From positions 40,912,001 to 40,976,000 of the forward strand of contig CP136891.1 in the NCBI GenBank assembly GCA_034359265.1: a stretch of 64,000 bases of DNA. Direction: 5' to 3'. Every line of letters begins with the position of its first letter. Position 1 is the stretch's first letter. Shown here one piece after another: positions 1 through 11,966 of this stretch. The position numbers were made by a program, and so were the translations under genes. Under the pieces are notes generated by a model. That model searched no databases. It worked only from the letters and a program-made list of their open reading frames with translations, and was not told the DNA's origin. Origin of the DNA: Canna indica (Eukaryota; Streptophyta; Magnoliopsida; Zingiberales; Cannaceae).

Positions 1-229
1 CCACGGATATTGGCGGGTACCCATTTAATTACCCATGACACTTTAAAAAATTGTAAATTATAATATTTTGATAACAAGTTAATAACTTCAAATATAAACA
101 ATTAAACACACTTCAAATATACACACAATATTTTGATAACAACTTCAAGTACAAACTTTTTTTTAAGTATATGTACAAGGATAATTATGTAATTTAATAA
201 TTCTCACGGGTAACGGATACTATAATACC
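1..229. mobile_element. hAT-like element, part left of the CACTA-1 insertion
   Basis: This AT-rich stretch carries GGGTACCCATTTAATTACCCATG-type text that reappears, as GGGTA/ACCCGCGGGTA words, in the segment directly after CACTA-1. Removing CACTA-1 joins the two segments across a single ACC. No coding sequence is seen. The other end of the element lies before position 1, so family and length are inferred only from the terminal sequence at 11955-11966. Confidence 0.5.
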
Positions 230-239
230 CACTACAAAA

Positions 240-662
240 AAACAAGCTATCATCGACGGATTAAATTCGTCAGTAATAGTCCAAAATTCGTCGGTAATAT
301 TTTAATCGACGGATATTTCTGTCGGTAACATCTGTTGGTAAAATCTGCTAGGTAATACCGACAGATGTCGTAAAATCCGTTGGTATTACCAACGAAAATT
401 CGAGTCAGTTGGTATTACCAATGCACATATTAATCTATTGGTATTGCCAACGGAAATTCGAGGATGTTGGTATTACCAACACACATATTAATCTGTTGGT
501 ATTACCAACAAAATTTTGAGTCTGTTGGTATTACCAACACGCATATTAATCTGTTGGTAATACCAACGGAGATTCAAGTCATTGGTGTTACCAATGTCTA
601 CTTTTCCGTCGGTATTTTCGTTGGTATTACCAACAGAATGTATCCGTCGGCAATACGGTTGG
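240..662. repeat. CACTA-1 left subterminal array of TTGGTATTACCAA palindromes
   Basis: About ten copies of a palindromic word, TTGGTATTACCAAC and close variants (also TCGGTAATACCAACG), occur at irregular 30-50 bp spacing. In En/Spm-type elements the subterminal regions hold repeated short motifs bound by TnpA, and this array is in the right place to be such sites. A shorter set with the same words is at 11735-11825. Small open frames in this stretch come from the repeat and are not genes. Confidence 0.8.
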
Positions 663-1389
663 TAAATATGACCATCAGATTTCATACATTTATATACACC
701 TAATTACATACATTTATACCATATTTAAATTCTTGAAACCCTAACTTCATATCGTCCACACAACCACACAAACCCTGACTTCATATATCCACACAACTAC
801 ATTTATACTCTCAATAATGATACGTTTAATTAAATTCACAAGTAATTTCAAAATACATAGTGTATTGTGTTAGTAGATCATATGATTTCAATTGATTCCA
901 AAATTCATCAAAATACATCTCCTGATTTCAAAATTAAGTACATATCGTTGATTCTTTTTTGCCAAAAAGTATATCTTTACCCCAAAATTTTTCATCCTTT
1001 GTATACCTGCATGTAAATATTATAGAGATAATAAACCTAATAATATCAACACAAAAGAACTAAAATCTGTACTGAAAATAAAAAGAAAAAATTGAAAGAA
1101 AATGAACTAAAGAACTCAAATAAATACCAGTTGATTCACTTGGATGAACACTAATATTAGAACCAAATAAATCTTAGAACATTGATCCACAAAGAAAAGA
1201 CACTAGCAATGAAGAATTGACAAATTGGAGATGTTGATTGGTCATAATTTAGCATTGATATATAGTACATCTAGTCAGCTACAAATTGCATAATACTTCT
1301 CTACTTGTTTGTCACTCTTTCCAAAATAACCTAGTATATTGGTAACTAGAACTAGACTTAATATATATACATTTTTTTGTAAAATGGAA

Positions 1390-1841
1390 CTAGAGTTTGT
1401 GATGTACTTGACAATGGTGACGAGTCTGATTCTTATAGATTGAGGTCCTATGTGATGTACTTGGACGCTGAGACATTGCAGAGATATGCAACCATTAGAT
1501 CCAAGGAATCTATATCATTGATTGAAAAGTAGACACAGGCTTTGTTTGGGAGGCCAGACATAAGGATAGCAGAGGATGGGTCCCTTGAAGCTCCAACTGA
1601 TGAAGTTGTGGCAATAACATTCTCTGGCCTATCAATGCTAGTCTTGGAGGTAGTAGCATTTGGGACATTTCTATGGGAGGCCGAGGGGTATGTAGAATCC
1701 AAGTACCACTTCTTGTCAAGCGGAATGTATATTGTTGCAGCCATCATTTTGAGCAATTATTGGATATTATGTGGATCCATCATCTTTGGGTACAGTGAGA
1801 GAAGAGCGATAGAACTAATCTTACTGGGACAAGGAGAATAG
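1390..1841 (+). pseudogene. Captured fragment of a host gene, DUF760 (UV-B-induced protein At3g17800-like)
   Basis: The plus strand reads continuously from about 1394 as a soluble protein segment with LRSYVMYLDAETLQRYATI, then LIEK, a TAG stop at about 1530, then TQALFGRPDIRIAEDGS and VTFSGL-like ITFSGLSMLVLE, ending FLWEAEGYVESKYHF. From memory of the family this matches the C-terminal part of plant DUF760 proteins, which are chloroplast proteins of unknown biochemical role. No such sequence belongs to CACTA transposons, and it lies inside the inverted repeats, so it is most simply a piece of a host gene copied into the element. The stop replaces a CAG-type glutamine codon. Downstream residues to 1841 look unlike the family and are probably intron or 3' flank. 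The family name is recognised by eye and not searched. Confidence 0.55.
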
Positions 1842-3074
1842 TCATGGTTCTCTGGTAGCAATTCTTTTAACTGTGCATTTTTTTTGTTCTTTGCAGTTGT
1901 ACAAATATACTGCATGTTCTGTCAACTATATTTAATGAAAGAACAACATTTACCATATTCTCAAATAAGTTGTAACAATATCAGGATACAACAGTTTTAG
2001 TTTAACTAGCAGATTTATGACCATCTGATACATAGACATGCAGGAATATAATATCTGTAATTATGTAATGTGCAAGAAATACTTTTTGTTCCTGACTTAT
2101 GTTAAAGAGAGGCAGTGATTGCAACTGGGAGTTGTTTCTTAGTATCTAAATTTGATGACATAAAAGAAAGTATGTGTATCCAGTCTTAAGATTCTTTTGT
2201 TTCCTTTTGATTTCTAACACTTAAAATCACACCATTTCAGTTGTCTTTTACATTCATAGCATCTCTGTAATTCTATGCTTGGCAGTTCTCTTTTATGAAT
2301 ATTAGTTCTCCTGCAAAGTTTTCTGAGAAACCTATGGATTCATCAGCCCACCATTTGCATGATCTTGAAGATAAGAATCAAGCACAAGGTGAGGTTCATG
2401 TAACAGATGAATGGACATGATTCAAGCTTGGGCCTAATCTGACCAGAATGTTGATCCCAACCACCCATAAATGTTCTTCTCTGAATATGCAGCCACATTA
2501 TGAGAGTGGCTTCTTTGTCAAAGGCTAGAGCTAAAAGAAGCATTATTGTTAGGTTACTCCAACTACCACCCACCCCCTAAATAAAAACTAAGACAAGATG
2601 TGAGCCCACAGTGTTGTGGTTGGATAATAATGGAAAACCAACTTGACTTGCTATAACTAATTGGCTGATGGTTCTGCTCTTAGTTTGTGGACAGTTGCAT
2701 GTGTTCACGGAATCCCCAATTGATAACTGATAAAAATGGGAATGCTAATTGGAAATGCTAATTTAATTGATAAAAAAAATGCTGGTGGCAGCCAAGAAGA
2801 AACACCATCATTAAAATTGGAAATGCTAATTTAATTAAAGTTATATACATAAACTATGAGAATTATACGAGTCAGAATAAATTCCAACTATCATTTGATA
2901 AATCCTAATGACGGCGTCCAATTGAGCTTAATGAATCTTATGTTGAGTTTAAGAACATTCTATATGATGCAGTGTTTAGTTGAGCTAGATTATGTTTGAT
3001 TAATCAACAATCAAAATGAGAGATCTGCTTATTGTGGAGTCTATCTATCTATTGAGAGATGCAACGTACCATAA
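1842..3074. other. CACTA-1 non-coding interior
   Basis: AT-rich sequence between the captured fragment and the end of tnpA. It may include the 3' flank of the captured gene. No open frame here has protein-like composition. I see no repeat other than the element itself. Confidence 0.5.
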
Positions 3075-4865
3075 TCATAGCCTAGCTGATGAAGGTGGAG
3101 GTGGAGTAGGAGGTGGAGGTGGAGTAGGAGGTGGAGGTGGAGGTGGTGCAGTAGAACTCGAAGGAGAATCTGTTGATTGCATGATAGGAAAACCAAATTG
3201 TGTCAACAGTAAACGAACTTGTGATTGCACTTGAGTCTACACTTGTGATTGTATTGATGCCTCCAAATCAGTAATGTACTGTCGCATGGATGTCATCTCC
3301 CTCTGCATCATGTTCCACTCATCTTCTGTCCGACCACGCCCATAATTCGAGGATGTACGAGATCCTGCAGAACTAGAACTCCCAATAACATATTTAATGT
3401 CCTCTCGACATCCAAAACCATAAACTCGATTATGAGATGGAGGTCCAGAGGCATTAATCCATTTTTCAGGATCAAAATCCGAATGTAATGTTACATCTGT
3501 GCCATACTTCTCTGCAATCGATGTTTCATAAGACTCCTGTACAACTTTTTAAAAATTAGTTAATAATTATATTTCAAAACTAAGCACTTATAAAATAAGT
3601 ACATACCACAACTCTCTGTGATCTGGTGTCGACATAGTCACCCTCACCTCTATTTCGCTTATGAGTGTGCTTAAACAACTCAAGATGTGTAGGTGGTCGA
3701 TTCAACTTTTCTTCCTACAAAAAAATGATAAATAATATTTAATTAATAATCTTAAAATTAATTTTGTATGACAACAATATTATCAATATCATACCAATTT
3801 TTTTCGATGAGCCACAAATGAAATAGATCCACCTGTATGACGTGTGATGTCACCATCTACCTCTTTCTTGCGATTATGACGACTGAGTTTTGATTTTCTC
3901 CTCCATTTATCTGTGACCCAATACTCAGTAAAAAGTTGATTTCAAATATCTGAAGGTATCCATGGAGGGCCAAAACCACTAGTTCGGCTTATATCATCGG
4001 TATTAGCTTTTCTTTTTGCATAGTTTCTAGCATCACACATATTATCAGAAAAGTGCCGACAAGCTGTCCTATCCCATATTTGTCGAACCTCATCAGTTCG
4101 ACAAGGATCCCAATGATAAACTGCCTGAAAAAGACAAATACACAATAGTTAACTCCTTACAGTAATGACTTTATATATTAACAACATATAAAATAAGATA
4201 AAGATTATAGTTATATGATTATCATAATCAAATACCTTAAATTTGTCCCAAAGTAACTCCTTCAGATATGATGGTACTTCAGACCAATATGGCCATACAC
4301 CCGTGAAATTTGCCTTAATTATTGATGAAATATCTCAAACCACTTTTGTCTCGGGAAAGCTGCAAAAAGAATATTCACAAATAAGTAGATCTTATATATA
4401 AAAATATGATGCTAGTTTGAAAATCTCATTATATACCTTTTCTTATCAATAATTAATAAGTGTCTATCATCTGCTGTCCTAGCGGTTGTGAAGGCTGATT
4501 TGGTCCTCTTCCTCGACTTTGATGTGAAGTATTGTCGCTTTGTGTAGGAGCAGATGTGTAATGTGTAGACATAGATGGCACAATAGGAGCTGATGGCATC
4601 AAATGCAAATGGATTGAAGGTGGCGAGGGTATCGGTGTCGGTGCCGATGATGCTGAAGGTGTAGGAGTAGTAGGTGCTTCTAGCGGAACTGTAATAGGAA
4701 CTGACGCAATTATAGACGATGTTGTAGAAACGATCATCGGTACAGTAGGAGTGGGCATAGACATCGTGGCTCCAACTATAAAATCTTCAGATGATGATTG
4801 TGTAGATGTCGTATAAGGATAATGAATCAATGGAGGATGCGCTCGACCTCGTCCTCGACCTCGCC
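3075..4865 (-). pseudogene. CACTA-1 tnpA remnant (plant transposase Ptta/En/Spm family, PF03004-like)
   Basis: TnpA is the DNA-binding, subterminal-motif protein of En/Spm-type elements. Reading the minus strand in order: an Arg-Gly-rich start (GRGRGRGR) and Pro/Ser/Thr-rich tract at 4865-4453; an exon at 4144-3942 with WDPCRTDEVRQIWDRTA, HFSDNMCDARNYAK and WIPSDI; an exon near 3715-3608 with RPPTHLELFKHTHKRNRGEG; and a last exon at about 3545-3075 with a coiled-coil-like EWNMMQREMTSMRQYITDLE and a poly-proline tail ending at a TGA (3075-3077). The same exon order and motifs occur in CACTA-2. A TAG interrupts the last exon (about 3232-3234). The N-terminal exon and the middle exons are separated by AT-rich introns whose exact borders I did not fix. 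It lies just downstream of tnpD, as in CACTA-2. Confidence 0.82.
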
Positions 4866-5025
4866 CTCACCCTCGTGTCACCGTCACTTAATAAAAGTGC
4901 ATTAAGAATAGTTGATAATTCAACACACATGAATTAAAAATTTCAACTACAAATAAATGAGAATTTTTCATCATGTTCACAACAATTTTAAGTAATTATC
5001 AAAATTAAACTTATACAAAAAAGTT

Positions 5026-8000
5026 TCAATCATCATTCTCCTCATTTGAGGAATCCTCAACATCTTCATCATCTTTAGTATCATCTTCAATGTCGACATT
5101 GTCCACTTCTTCATCCTCCTCAATGGCTTGTATTTGAGTTCTCAAGAATAATTCCTCATGTTGATCTACTTCATCAACTACACCATCATTATTAACTACA
5201 TCCAACTCAGTTGTAGGCATAATAGGTTGTACTGCTTCAACCTCATCCTCTTGAAAAAAATCATTGGTCTGCGGAGGGATATTATCGTCTATTTTTTCAA
5301 CCTCTAATACATCATATCTATTTCTTGCTTTAATTTTGCATACAATCCACCAATCACTCCTTCCTTTTTTCTTTGATGGATAACTCGTGTAATAAACTTG
5401 TTGAGCTTGTTCTACTAACACAAAAGGAGCATCATGATAAAGTCTCAACTTGTAATAGATTTCAACAAGTCCATAAAGAGGATGTACTCTAACACCTTTT
5501 TCGGTATCAAACCACTCATAGATCGAACCAATCTCTGTGGACCTTGTGCAATGGCAAGTGTTCGATTATCAACCGTACCAATGTTATGATTAGCCTATCA
5601 CAAAAAGATGAATAGAACAATTTATAAAGATAATTTAATCATGATTATTCACATTGACACAGAAATGATTGTTCAACTTACATAATCTCTCAACCATTTT
5701 GGAAATTCTCTATCTCGTAACTTCTCAAGCTTTGCATCAGTCAAGTGTGGTTCTCTTTGCCTAACGATATCATTAAACTCACTAAAAAATAATACGGTTT
5801 ATATTAACATAAATTGAATATCTGAAATAATTAATAGAAAAATGGATGTTAATACTACTACGTACTTGATAAAAGGAGAGATTTCTTGACAATTCATAAG
5901 TATGTAAAGCTCAATTGCTTTATACTCATTTTCATCGACAATCATCCTATAAGACCCAACAGCCCCACAAGGTCGACCAGGGTAGGTAAAGATAGATAGA
6001 CATCCCATGGTAGTTGAAACTCCACCATCATCATTTCGAGGTACTTGATTCAACCTTGTTTCCACCTAATTTGATACGAAATAGAGTCGATATAAAATTA
6101 AAAATTCCTTATAAATTTAAAATTTAAAATTGATTCAACCTTGTATGTACCTTTGGTTCGAAGTAGAAAGAATAAAAATTAGAAATTTCTTGTATGATAT
6201 ATGCTTCACAAATTGATCCTTCAACATATGCTCGATTCTTCACTTTTTTCTTCAATTGAAGCATATACCTGAAAATATTCTTATAGGCTAAGACGTTATA
6301 AATTTAGAAATTTGAGTGACGAATCAAAAGAGCATATGTGTTACCTTTCGAATCTATACATCCATCTATATTGTACAAGACCACCAACTTTAGCCTCATA
6401 AGCTAAAATGAATGGGGTGATTCTCCATAGAGTCGAAAAAATTTGGTGGAAAGATTTTCTCAAGCTTGCATAATATCTCGACAATGTTTAACTCGAGTCT
6501 TTCTACATCCTCAATTCGCAACACACTTGAACACAAATCCCGAAAGAATAAACTCAGCTCAGTTAATGTATCACATACTGGATCAGGTAATAAATCACGA
6601 AATACGATAGGAATAAGACTTTGCATGAAAACATGACAATCATGACTTTTCATTCCATAAAATTTATAATCATCTGTATTTACGCACCGGCTTATGTTTG
6701 AAGCATAACCATCGGGAAATTTTAATTCTTTGACCCAGTGACATACTCCTTCGATTTGTTCTTTGCTCAACACAAATGAGGCTCTTGGCTTCAATAGTTT
6801 CCCATTAACATGTTGTAATTCTAACTCAGAAAGCTTGCAATACTTAGGCAAATCAGCTCTTGTCTTGACATTGTCTTTTGTTTTCCCCTTGATGTCCATC
6901 ACCGTATTGAATATATTTTCAAATACATTTCGTTCATATATCATAATCCCATCAGACCATAACATGTTCAGTTCATCAATCAATGGTCTCAAAAATATAT
7001 CAAGTTCTTTACGTGGACTCTTTGGTCCAGGAATTATCATACTTAAGAATATAAATTGATCTTTCAAACACATAGATGGCGGCAAATTGTATTCAGTAAT
7101 GAGCACATGCCAAACTGAATATGGAATAGAAGAATGCCCGAATGGGTTGAAGCCATCGGTGCACAATCCTAATATGACATTCCTTGGATCAAAAGTAAAT
7201 GAAGGATGGTGAGCATCAAACTGTTTCCATGCCTTACTATCTACAGGATGTGCAACAACATCTGAACTGCGATTCTTTACATGCCAAATCATATGCTCTG
7301 TAATTTTATCAGACCTTATAGGAAGATACCGTAAGACCTTATACGTTTTTTTTTTCCTCCTACCATTATCTAACAGCGTATTCTTATATCTAGCATGTCC
7401 ACACACTGAGCATTGTATTAAATTTGATGTTTCTTTATAAAACAACATGCAATTATTCTCACATGCATCTATCTTCTCCTACCCAAGTCCTAATTTCTGC
7501 ATCATCTTCTTCGTTCTGTAAAAATTTTCTTCCAACTTCGCATTTTCTGGTAATATATCTTTAATTATTGACATCAGTCGATCATAGCAAGCTTTACTCA
7601 TGTTAAACTCATATTTGCAATTAAGTAACTGTGACATGGCTGATAGTCTGCTTTGACTCTTACAACCACTCCATAATGCTCATCTGCGTAATTTAATAAT
7701 TCAAAAAACTTGGTAGCTTCATCATTTGGTTTTTCTTCTGCATTTGATGAGTCAATACCTTCAATACCGATTGCATCCACCACCATAGTTCTATATGGAT
7801 TTTGAGGAGCATCAAAGCTTTCTGATAGAGGAATGGTTGACGATTCACCAATTTCTTCACTTGTCAACTCCCCATGTGCAATCCATTGTGTGTAGCCAGA
7901 CATAAATCCCTTCGAACATAAGTGATATTCCACCTCATCTCGATAATGAAATTGACGATTAATACATCGTCGACATGGGCACTTAATTTTATCACCAAAA

Positions 8001-8116
8001 ATATATTGAGTTTTGGAGTATGCAAAATCAAGAAATCCCTCGACTCCATTCATAAATTCATCAGTCAAAGCTCCTCGAATTATCCGACGTTTCATCCAAC
8101 TACAATCGGTATACAT
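5026..8116 (-). pseudogene. CACTA-1 tnpD remnant (transposase, Transposase_21 family)
   Basis: TnpD is the DDE-type transposase that cuts CACTA termini. From 8116 downward: the transposase-associated domain (SWMKRRIIRGALTDEF, CPCRRCINRQFHY); a frameshift near 7620; a TAG inside LGLG-EKIDACENNCMLFYK at about 7480; then the catalytic domain start with CSVCGHARYKN and LCTDGFNPFGHSS. At about 6932-6945 LWSDGIM jumps to YERNVFENIFNTVMD. Against CACTA-2 this removes about 160 residues, including the NDFPAYG acidic motif. DUF4218-like (PRNDDGGVSTTMG) and part of DUF4216-like (WFDTEKGVRVHPLYGLVE) sequence follow, interrupted by stops and probable introns, ending in an Asp/Glu-rich tail (ending EENDD). 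The missing catalytic core makes the protein inactive regardless of the other lesions. Confidence 0.88.
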
Positions 8117-9756
8117 TTTAATTAACTCTTTTCAACCTAGCAACAATATTAAGCACATTAGTTATTAACATGCATTACATACAAAGGGAACCTTAGAATT
8201 AGAAACTCCAGCGTCAGCTTATGCTATGTCCAAACATATAGTTAAAATTTGACTTAACAATGAATTCCAAGAATAATATAAACTCTAAATACGACTTATC
8301 ATAGAACTCATATCATGATCGTTTGAAGTTGAAATTTCCATGACAGATTATTCCACATCAATGTCTAGCAATCTACATGACAGTAGGACATGGAGAAATC
8401 ATAGCAGGTGATTCATGTAAGGGCAAGAAGGGGCTACTAATAGCCATTGTTTAATATAAAAATTATAATTAGAAATAACTTAACAGAACATTGATAATTT
8501 GTAGGTATACTGAACTGAAAATTTACATTTCTTTTCTTTCGTCAACATTGATAATTCATAGATATAACTTATTTCAATCATTATCTGAACAATATGATAT
8601 TACAAACAATATGTCCAAGAATCTGACATGTGCAAAAATATTATTTTTCCACCAAAGATATTGAATAAAATGACTCAAATGCAAAAGTAATTCAACAAAA
8701 GAATTCAACCAACCTTAAGTTAGTAGGTTTCAGACTGCGGTCTTCCAAACTGTTATCACTTCTCCAAGTTATCTGAGGATGTCTGTAATTCTGAAACTGC
8801 AATTCAGAAACCAGTGAAGATTAAACATAGTATAAAATTTAGCAATTAAACAAAAAAACAATAATTCGAAAACCAATGAAGGTTAAACTAATTTTGAAAA
8901 TTAGTGAAGCTTAAACTTATTCATCTATAATTATGAAACCATTAGTATCAGCTACTAAGCAGTCTAAGCAGTGAGTGGCTTATTCCATTAGTATCAGCTA
9001 CCAAGCAGTCTAACCATAAGTACAAGATTAAACAACATATCAAGAGATCAATCAGTCTTAAAACATTAGTATCAATCAGTTGTTATATAGTAAATATAAC
9101 TGCAGTAGTCAAGCGGTTAAAATCATAAATAATTGCAGTAGACAATTTTTAAAATCTTGCTCAGAGTAAGTTTGAAATTGACTTTAAAAACTGGGCATGA
9201 TTCAGATGTAAGCATAAGTCATAGCACTCAAAACTAGCAAAGCAAAATAGATGAGTAGCTATTTCTGGATGTTGCATATGCTTCAGTCACAAATACCAAA
9301 ATAGATGAGGGAGTTTGCACTTTCTCAATCTCTATATAAGTTCTGTTGCTTGATGATTCTTCTCAATTAAGACACAGCTGCTGCTTGCATATGCTCCAAG
9401 AAAAGATCCAAATATGAGTTGGGACAACCAATGTTACAGAAAAAAACAAACATAGATTATGATTTAAAGAGGAGAACAAAAAAACATATGATCATCCATG
9501 ATCTGGTAGGTTGTCTAAACTATGCTAAAGCATGTATTGGTCCACAAAATTGGTCAAACCATTTTGCAACATGTCACATTCAACACAGGAATATATGCCA
9601 AGATATATAGAGCAACTTATTGGACCACATCTAGTCAAAGCAACATTAATTAAATATCAGTTCATTCATTCATGCGCAGAGAAACAAATGTAGTTTCCAT
9701 GAGGAATTTGTAAACAAGGCATTATCTTTTATCTAAAACCATGCATGCAGTGATAG
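8117..9756. other. CACTA-1 5' non-coding region upstream of tnpD
   Basis: AT-rich leader side of the element, between tnpD and the second captured fragment. No protein-like frame is supported. Promoter elements for tnpD should lie here or nearer the right terminus, but none is distinctive. Confidence 0.45.
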
Positions 9757-10282
9757 ATGTATAGATCAAATAATTTTTATCCAGTGCGTGGTCATGGGTA
9801 CAACTTCCTCTTCCAAGTTAATTTTCCTAAGGATGTATCTCCATCAACTAATTCAGATAGGAGAAGCATGTCTTCCCGCAGGGATGAGCAGGACTACACA
9901 TTAGATGAACTAGAAAAGGCCCTCAGCAAGGATAATGCTTCTAGAGTTGCCATTTTCAGAGATAGAGAGAAGGACCTCTCTGATCCAGATTATGACAGGA
10001 GCTATCAGAAGTATGTTAGAGGACTAACTCTGTACCAGAATTTTGGTCTCCAAACATGCAATATTCCTTAGCCACTTTTCCTATAACACGAGCCAGACAT
10101 TTCTTCATTCAATCACTTGCCAAGGAACCAAAATTCCTTGAACTATAACCTATCTAGACTATAACCTATACTGTGCCTATGGATACAACCAAAACGTGAG
10201 GAATGCTCTCAGAATGCAGTGGCCTAGCCCTGCCATGATGTACGCAAACTCCTATGAACACTTCAGGCAGGCCCAGTTTTAG
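9757..10282 (+). pseudogene. Second captured host-gene fragment, family not recognised
   Basis: Two plus-strand pieces have the composition of a real soluble protein, unlike anything in CACTA genes. The first, within 9757-10071, includes DYTLDELEKALSKDNASRVA and KDLSDPDYDRSYQKYVRGL. The second, 10142-10282, includes GYNQNVRNALRMQWPSPAMM and YANSYEHFRQAQF before a TAG at 10280-10282. Charged, helix-forming segments and preserved reading frame argue for exons of one host gene separated by a degraded intron at about 10050-10141. I do not recognise the family. Position inside the CACTA-1 inverted repeats suggests capture by the element. An alternative is an independent older insertion of gene-derived sequence. 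Confidence 0.45.
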
Positions 10283-11734
10283 GCGCCATTATACATTTAT
10301 TGATATAATAAAATTTAAATGATTTTTAAATAGATATCACCTATGCATCAACATATTGTATATATATCAAGGAATGAGTCAACCACCGCCAACATATGCT
10401 TTTTAAAATCGTGGTGTTAAACTTTTCTTTATTTATAGATGCAATTTGTTCACTATATCCGCTTTCTTATGTCAACATCAATTCTGAATTCTATTATTAC
10501 AATTAAATGCTAATATGCAATATCATGATTATTGACCATGTAATCATTTGTCTCTTGAATTATTCTGATTAAGCCCTTAACAACTATCTATATTCTATAT
10601 TATCTTTCGTTAAAATAATACTTTGAATATAGATTGCATAAGCACCTGCATATTACATATAAAACTATGCAGTAGCCCAATCAGATATCACACACATTCA
10701 TTTTTTAGACTAATCCTACAGATAGGCTTAACACCATGAGAGCATGCCCTTGATATGGAAGTACTTTCATCCCTTCAGCCCCCCCCCCCCCCCCCACCCC
10801 CATGTATCATTCAAATCTAATCTTCTGAATTGATATATCTAGCTTTCCTCAAAAAAGAAAAACTTAAACTTGCTTATTTACACATAACACTTCAGATTTT
10901 AGTATAGCATGATAATAAATCTATGGCATGAAAATTCAAAGCCACAATTTGATAGCAACGGCAAGAAAAGAATCACATAAAAGCATCTCAAAATTTACCA
11001 AGCAGAGACGGAACTACTTTTGTCCTGCATGGAGATAACTATCTTTTGTCTTTCAACTTGTTTTATTGTTTCTTCAACAGCTTTTCCTGAATTATTATGT
11101 TCCTATTTTGCACCTTCCACCACTTGCTGCAGTGCATCCTGGGCTGATTGAGCAAATGCTGCCAACTCTTGCTTATATAATCTACATATGAGAAGATGAA
11201 ACAGATGAACTACATTACCATGAAAAATCAGAAATATGGGTATCAAGGCCACAAAAAGAGTGCAGAAAAATAGATCTAAACAAAAGCAACAGAAAGGGCA
11301 AAATGACCAAAAAGAAGAACGAACAATAGAAAAATGAAGAAAAATGACCATTAACTCCGAAGACAACAACAGAAAAATGAAAATTTAACCAACCAAAAGA
11401 TGGGAGGAAAGGTGCGTGTGTGAGATTGAGGGGCAAACCTAAGCGAGCACCAGTGGACTCATGGAGAGGGGAGGCGTTGCGAGGGGAGACGTTGCGAGCG
11501 GCAGGTTCGTCGTGAAGGGTGGGCGAGCAGCCAGTTTGTCGCGAGGGGAGGCGGATGAGGCGAGAGGGACTTATTAGATTCTTGTGGTTGGCTAAAAAAA
11601 AGAGGGGAAAGGGTTTGTCGGCTATGAAAGGAGGCGGGGAAGGCAGCGAAAAATAAATTTTTGGTAGGCAAAATTTTTTTAAAAAAGAGGAAATCGACTG
11701 AAAAAAGGGGGAAAAAGAATTTGTAAGTTGGTCG
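10283..11734. other. CACTA-1 right-side non-coding region with poly-C tract
   Basis: Non-coding sequence including an 18-bp-scale run of C at about 10780-10796. The frames at 11103-11671 are low-complexity, with no domain and no homologous frame in CACTA-2 or CACTA-3. Confidence 0.45.
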
Positions 11735-11842
11735 GCTTAATTACCAATGGATGTTATATCCGCTGGTAATTTCGTCGGTAATACCAACGAAATCAATTCG
11801 TCGGTAATAAATCTGTCGGTGATAGCCTATTTTCTTGTAGTA
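11735..11842. repeat. CACTA-1 right subterminal repeats and terminal inverted repeat
   Basis: Several copies of GTCGGTAATACCAACGA-type words precede the right terminal inverted repeat, which matches the left end base for base over most of 30 bp. The array is much shorter than at the left end. Confidence 0.8.
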
Positions 11843-11966
11843 ACCCATACCCGCCTCGTATATTAAACAATTAATAAAAATTACCCATGAAATCCCCGCG
11901 GGTAGAATATTAAATGGGTAAATACCCGCGGGTACCTGCCTAAATGGGTTTTTTTGCCATCCCTAA
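11843..11966. mobile_element. hAT-like element, terminal segment right of CACTA-1
   Basis: On the minus strand this begins TAGGGATGGCAAAAAAACCC and continues with repeated ACCCGCGGGTA words. That is a terminal type well known in plant hAT elements and derived MITEs. Its other end is off the window, so an 8-bp duplication cannot be verified. The candidate on this side would be ATGCATCT at 11967-11974. Confidence 0.55.

Larger units (their letters stand above)
230..11842 (-). mobile_element. CACTA-1, decayed CACTA (En/Spm-type) DNA transposon
   Basis: The left end reads CACTACAAAAAAACAAGCTA and the right end, on the other strand, reads TACTACAAGAAAATAGGCTA. The two are matching terminal inverted repeats, with the last base changed so the right terminus is TAGTA rather than TAGTG. 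The 3-bp direct repeat ACC flanks the element at 227-229 and 11843-11845. Three-base target duplications and CACTA termini define this superfamily. On the minus strand lie a tnpD remnant (8116 to 5026) followed by a tnpA remnant (about 4865 to 3075). Two apparent host-gene fragments sit outside the transposase genes but inside the inverted repeats. Frameshifts, stops and a core deletion in tnpD mean it cannot supply its own transposase. The element inserted into a hAT-like end. Confidence 0.93.

Noticed and set aside
3016..3234. Glycine-rich plus-strand frame
   Set aside because: It is the opposite strand of the poly-proline tail of tnpA in CACTA-1.
11103..11671. Phe/Ser-rich minus-strand frames
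   Set aside because: Low-complexity, no domain, no equivalent in the other CACTA elements.
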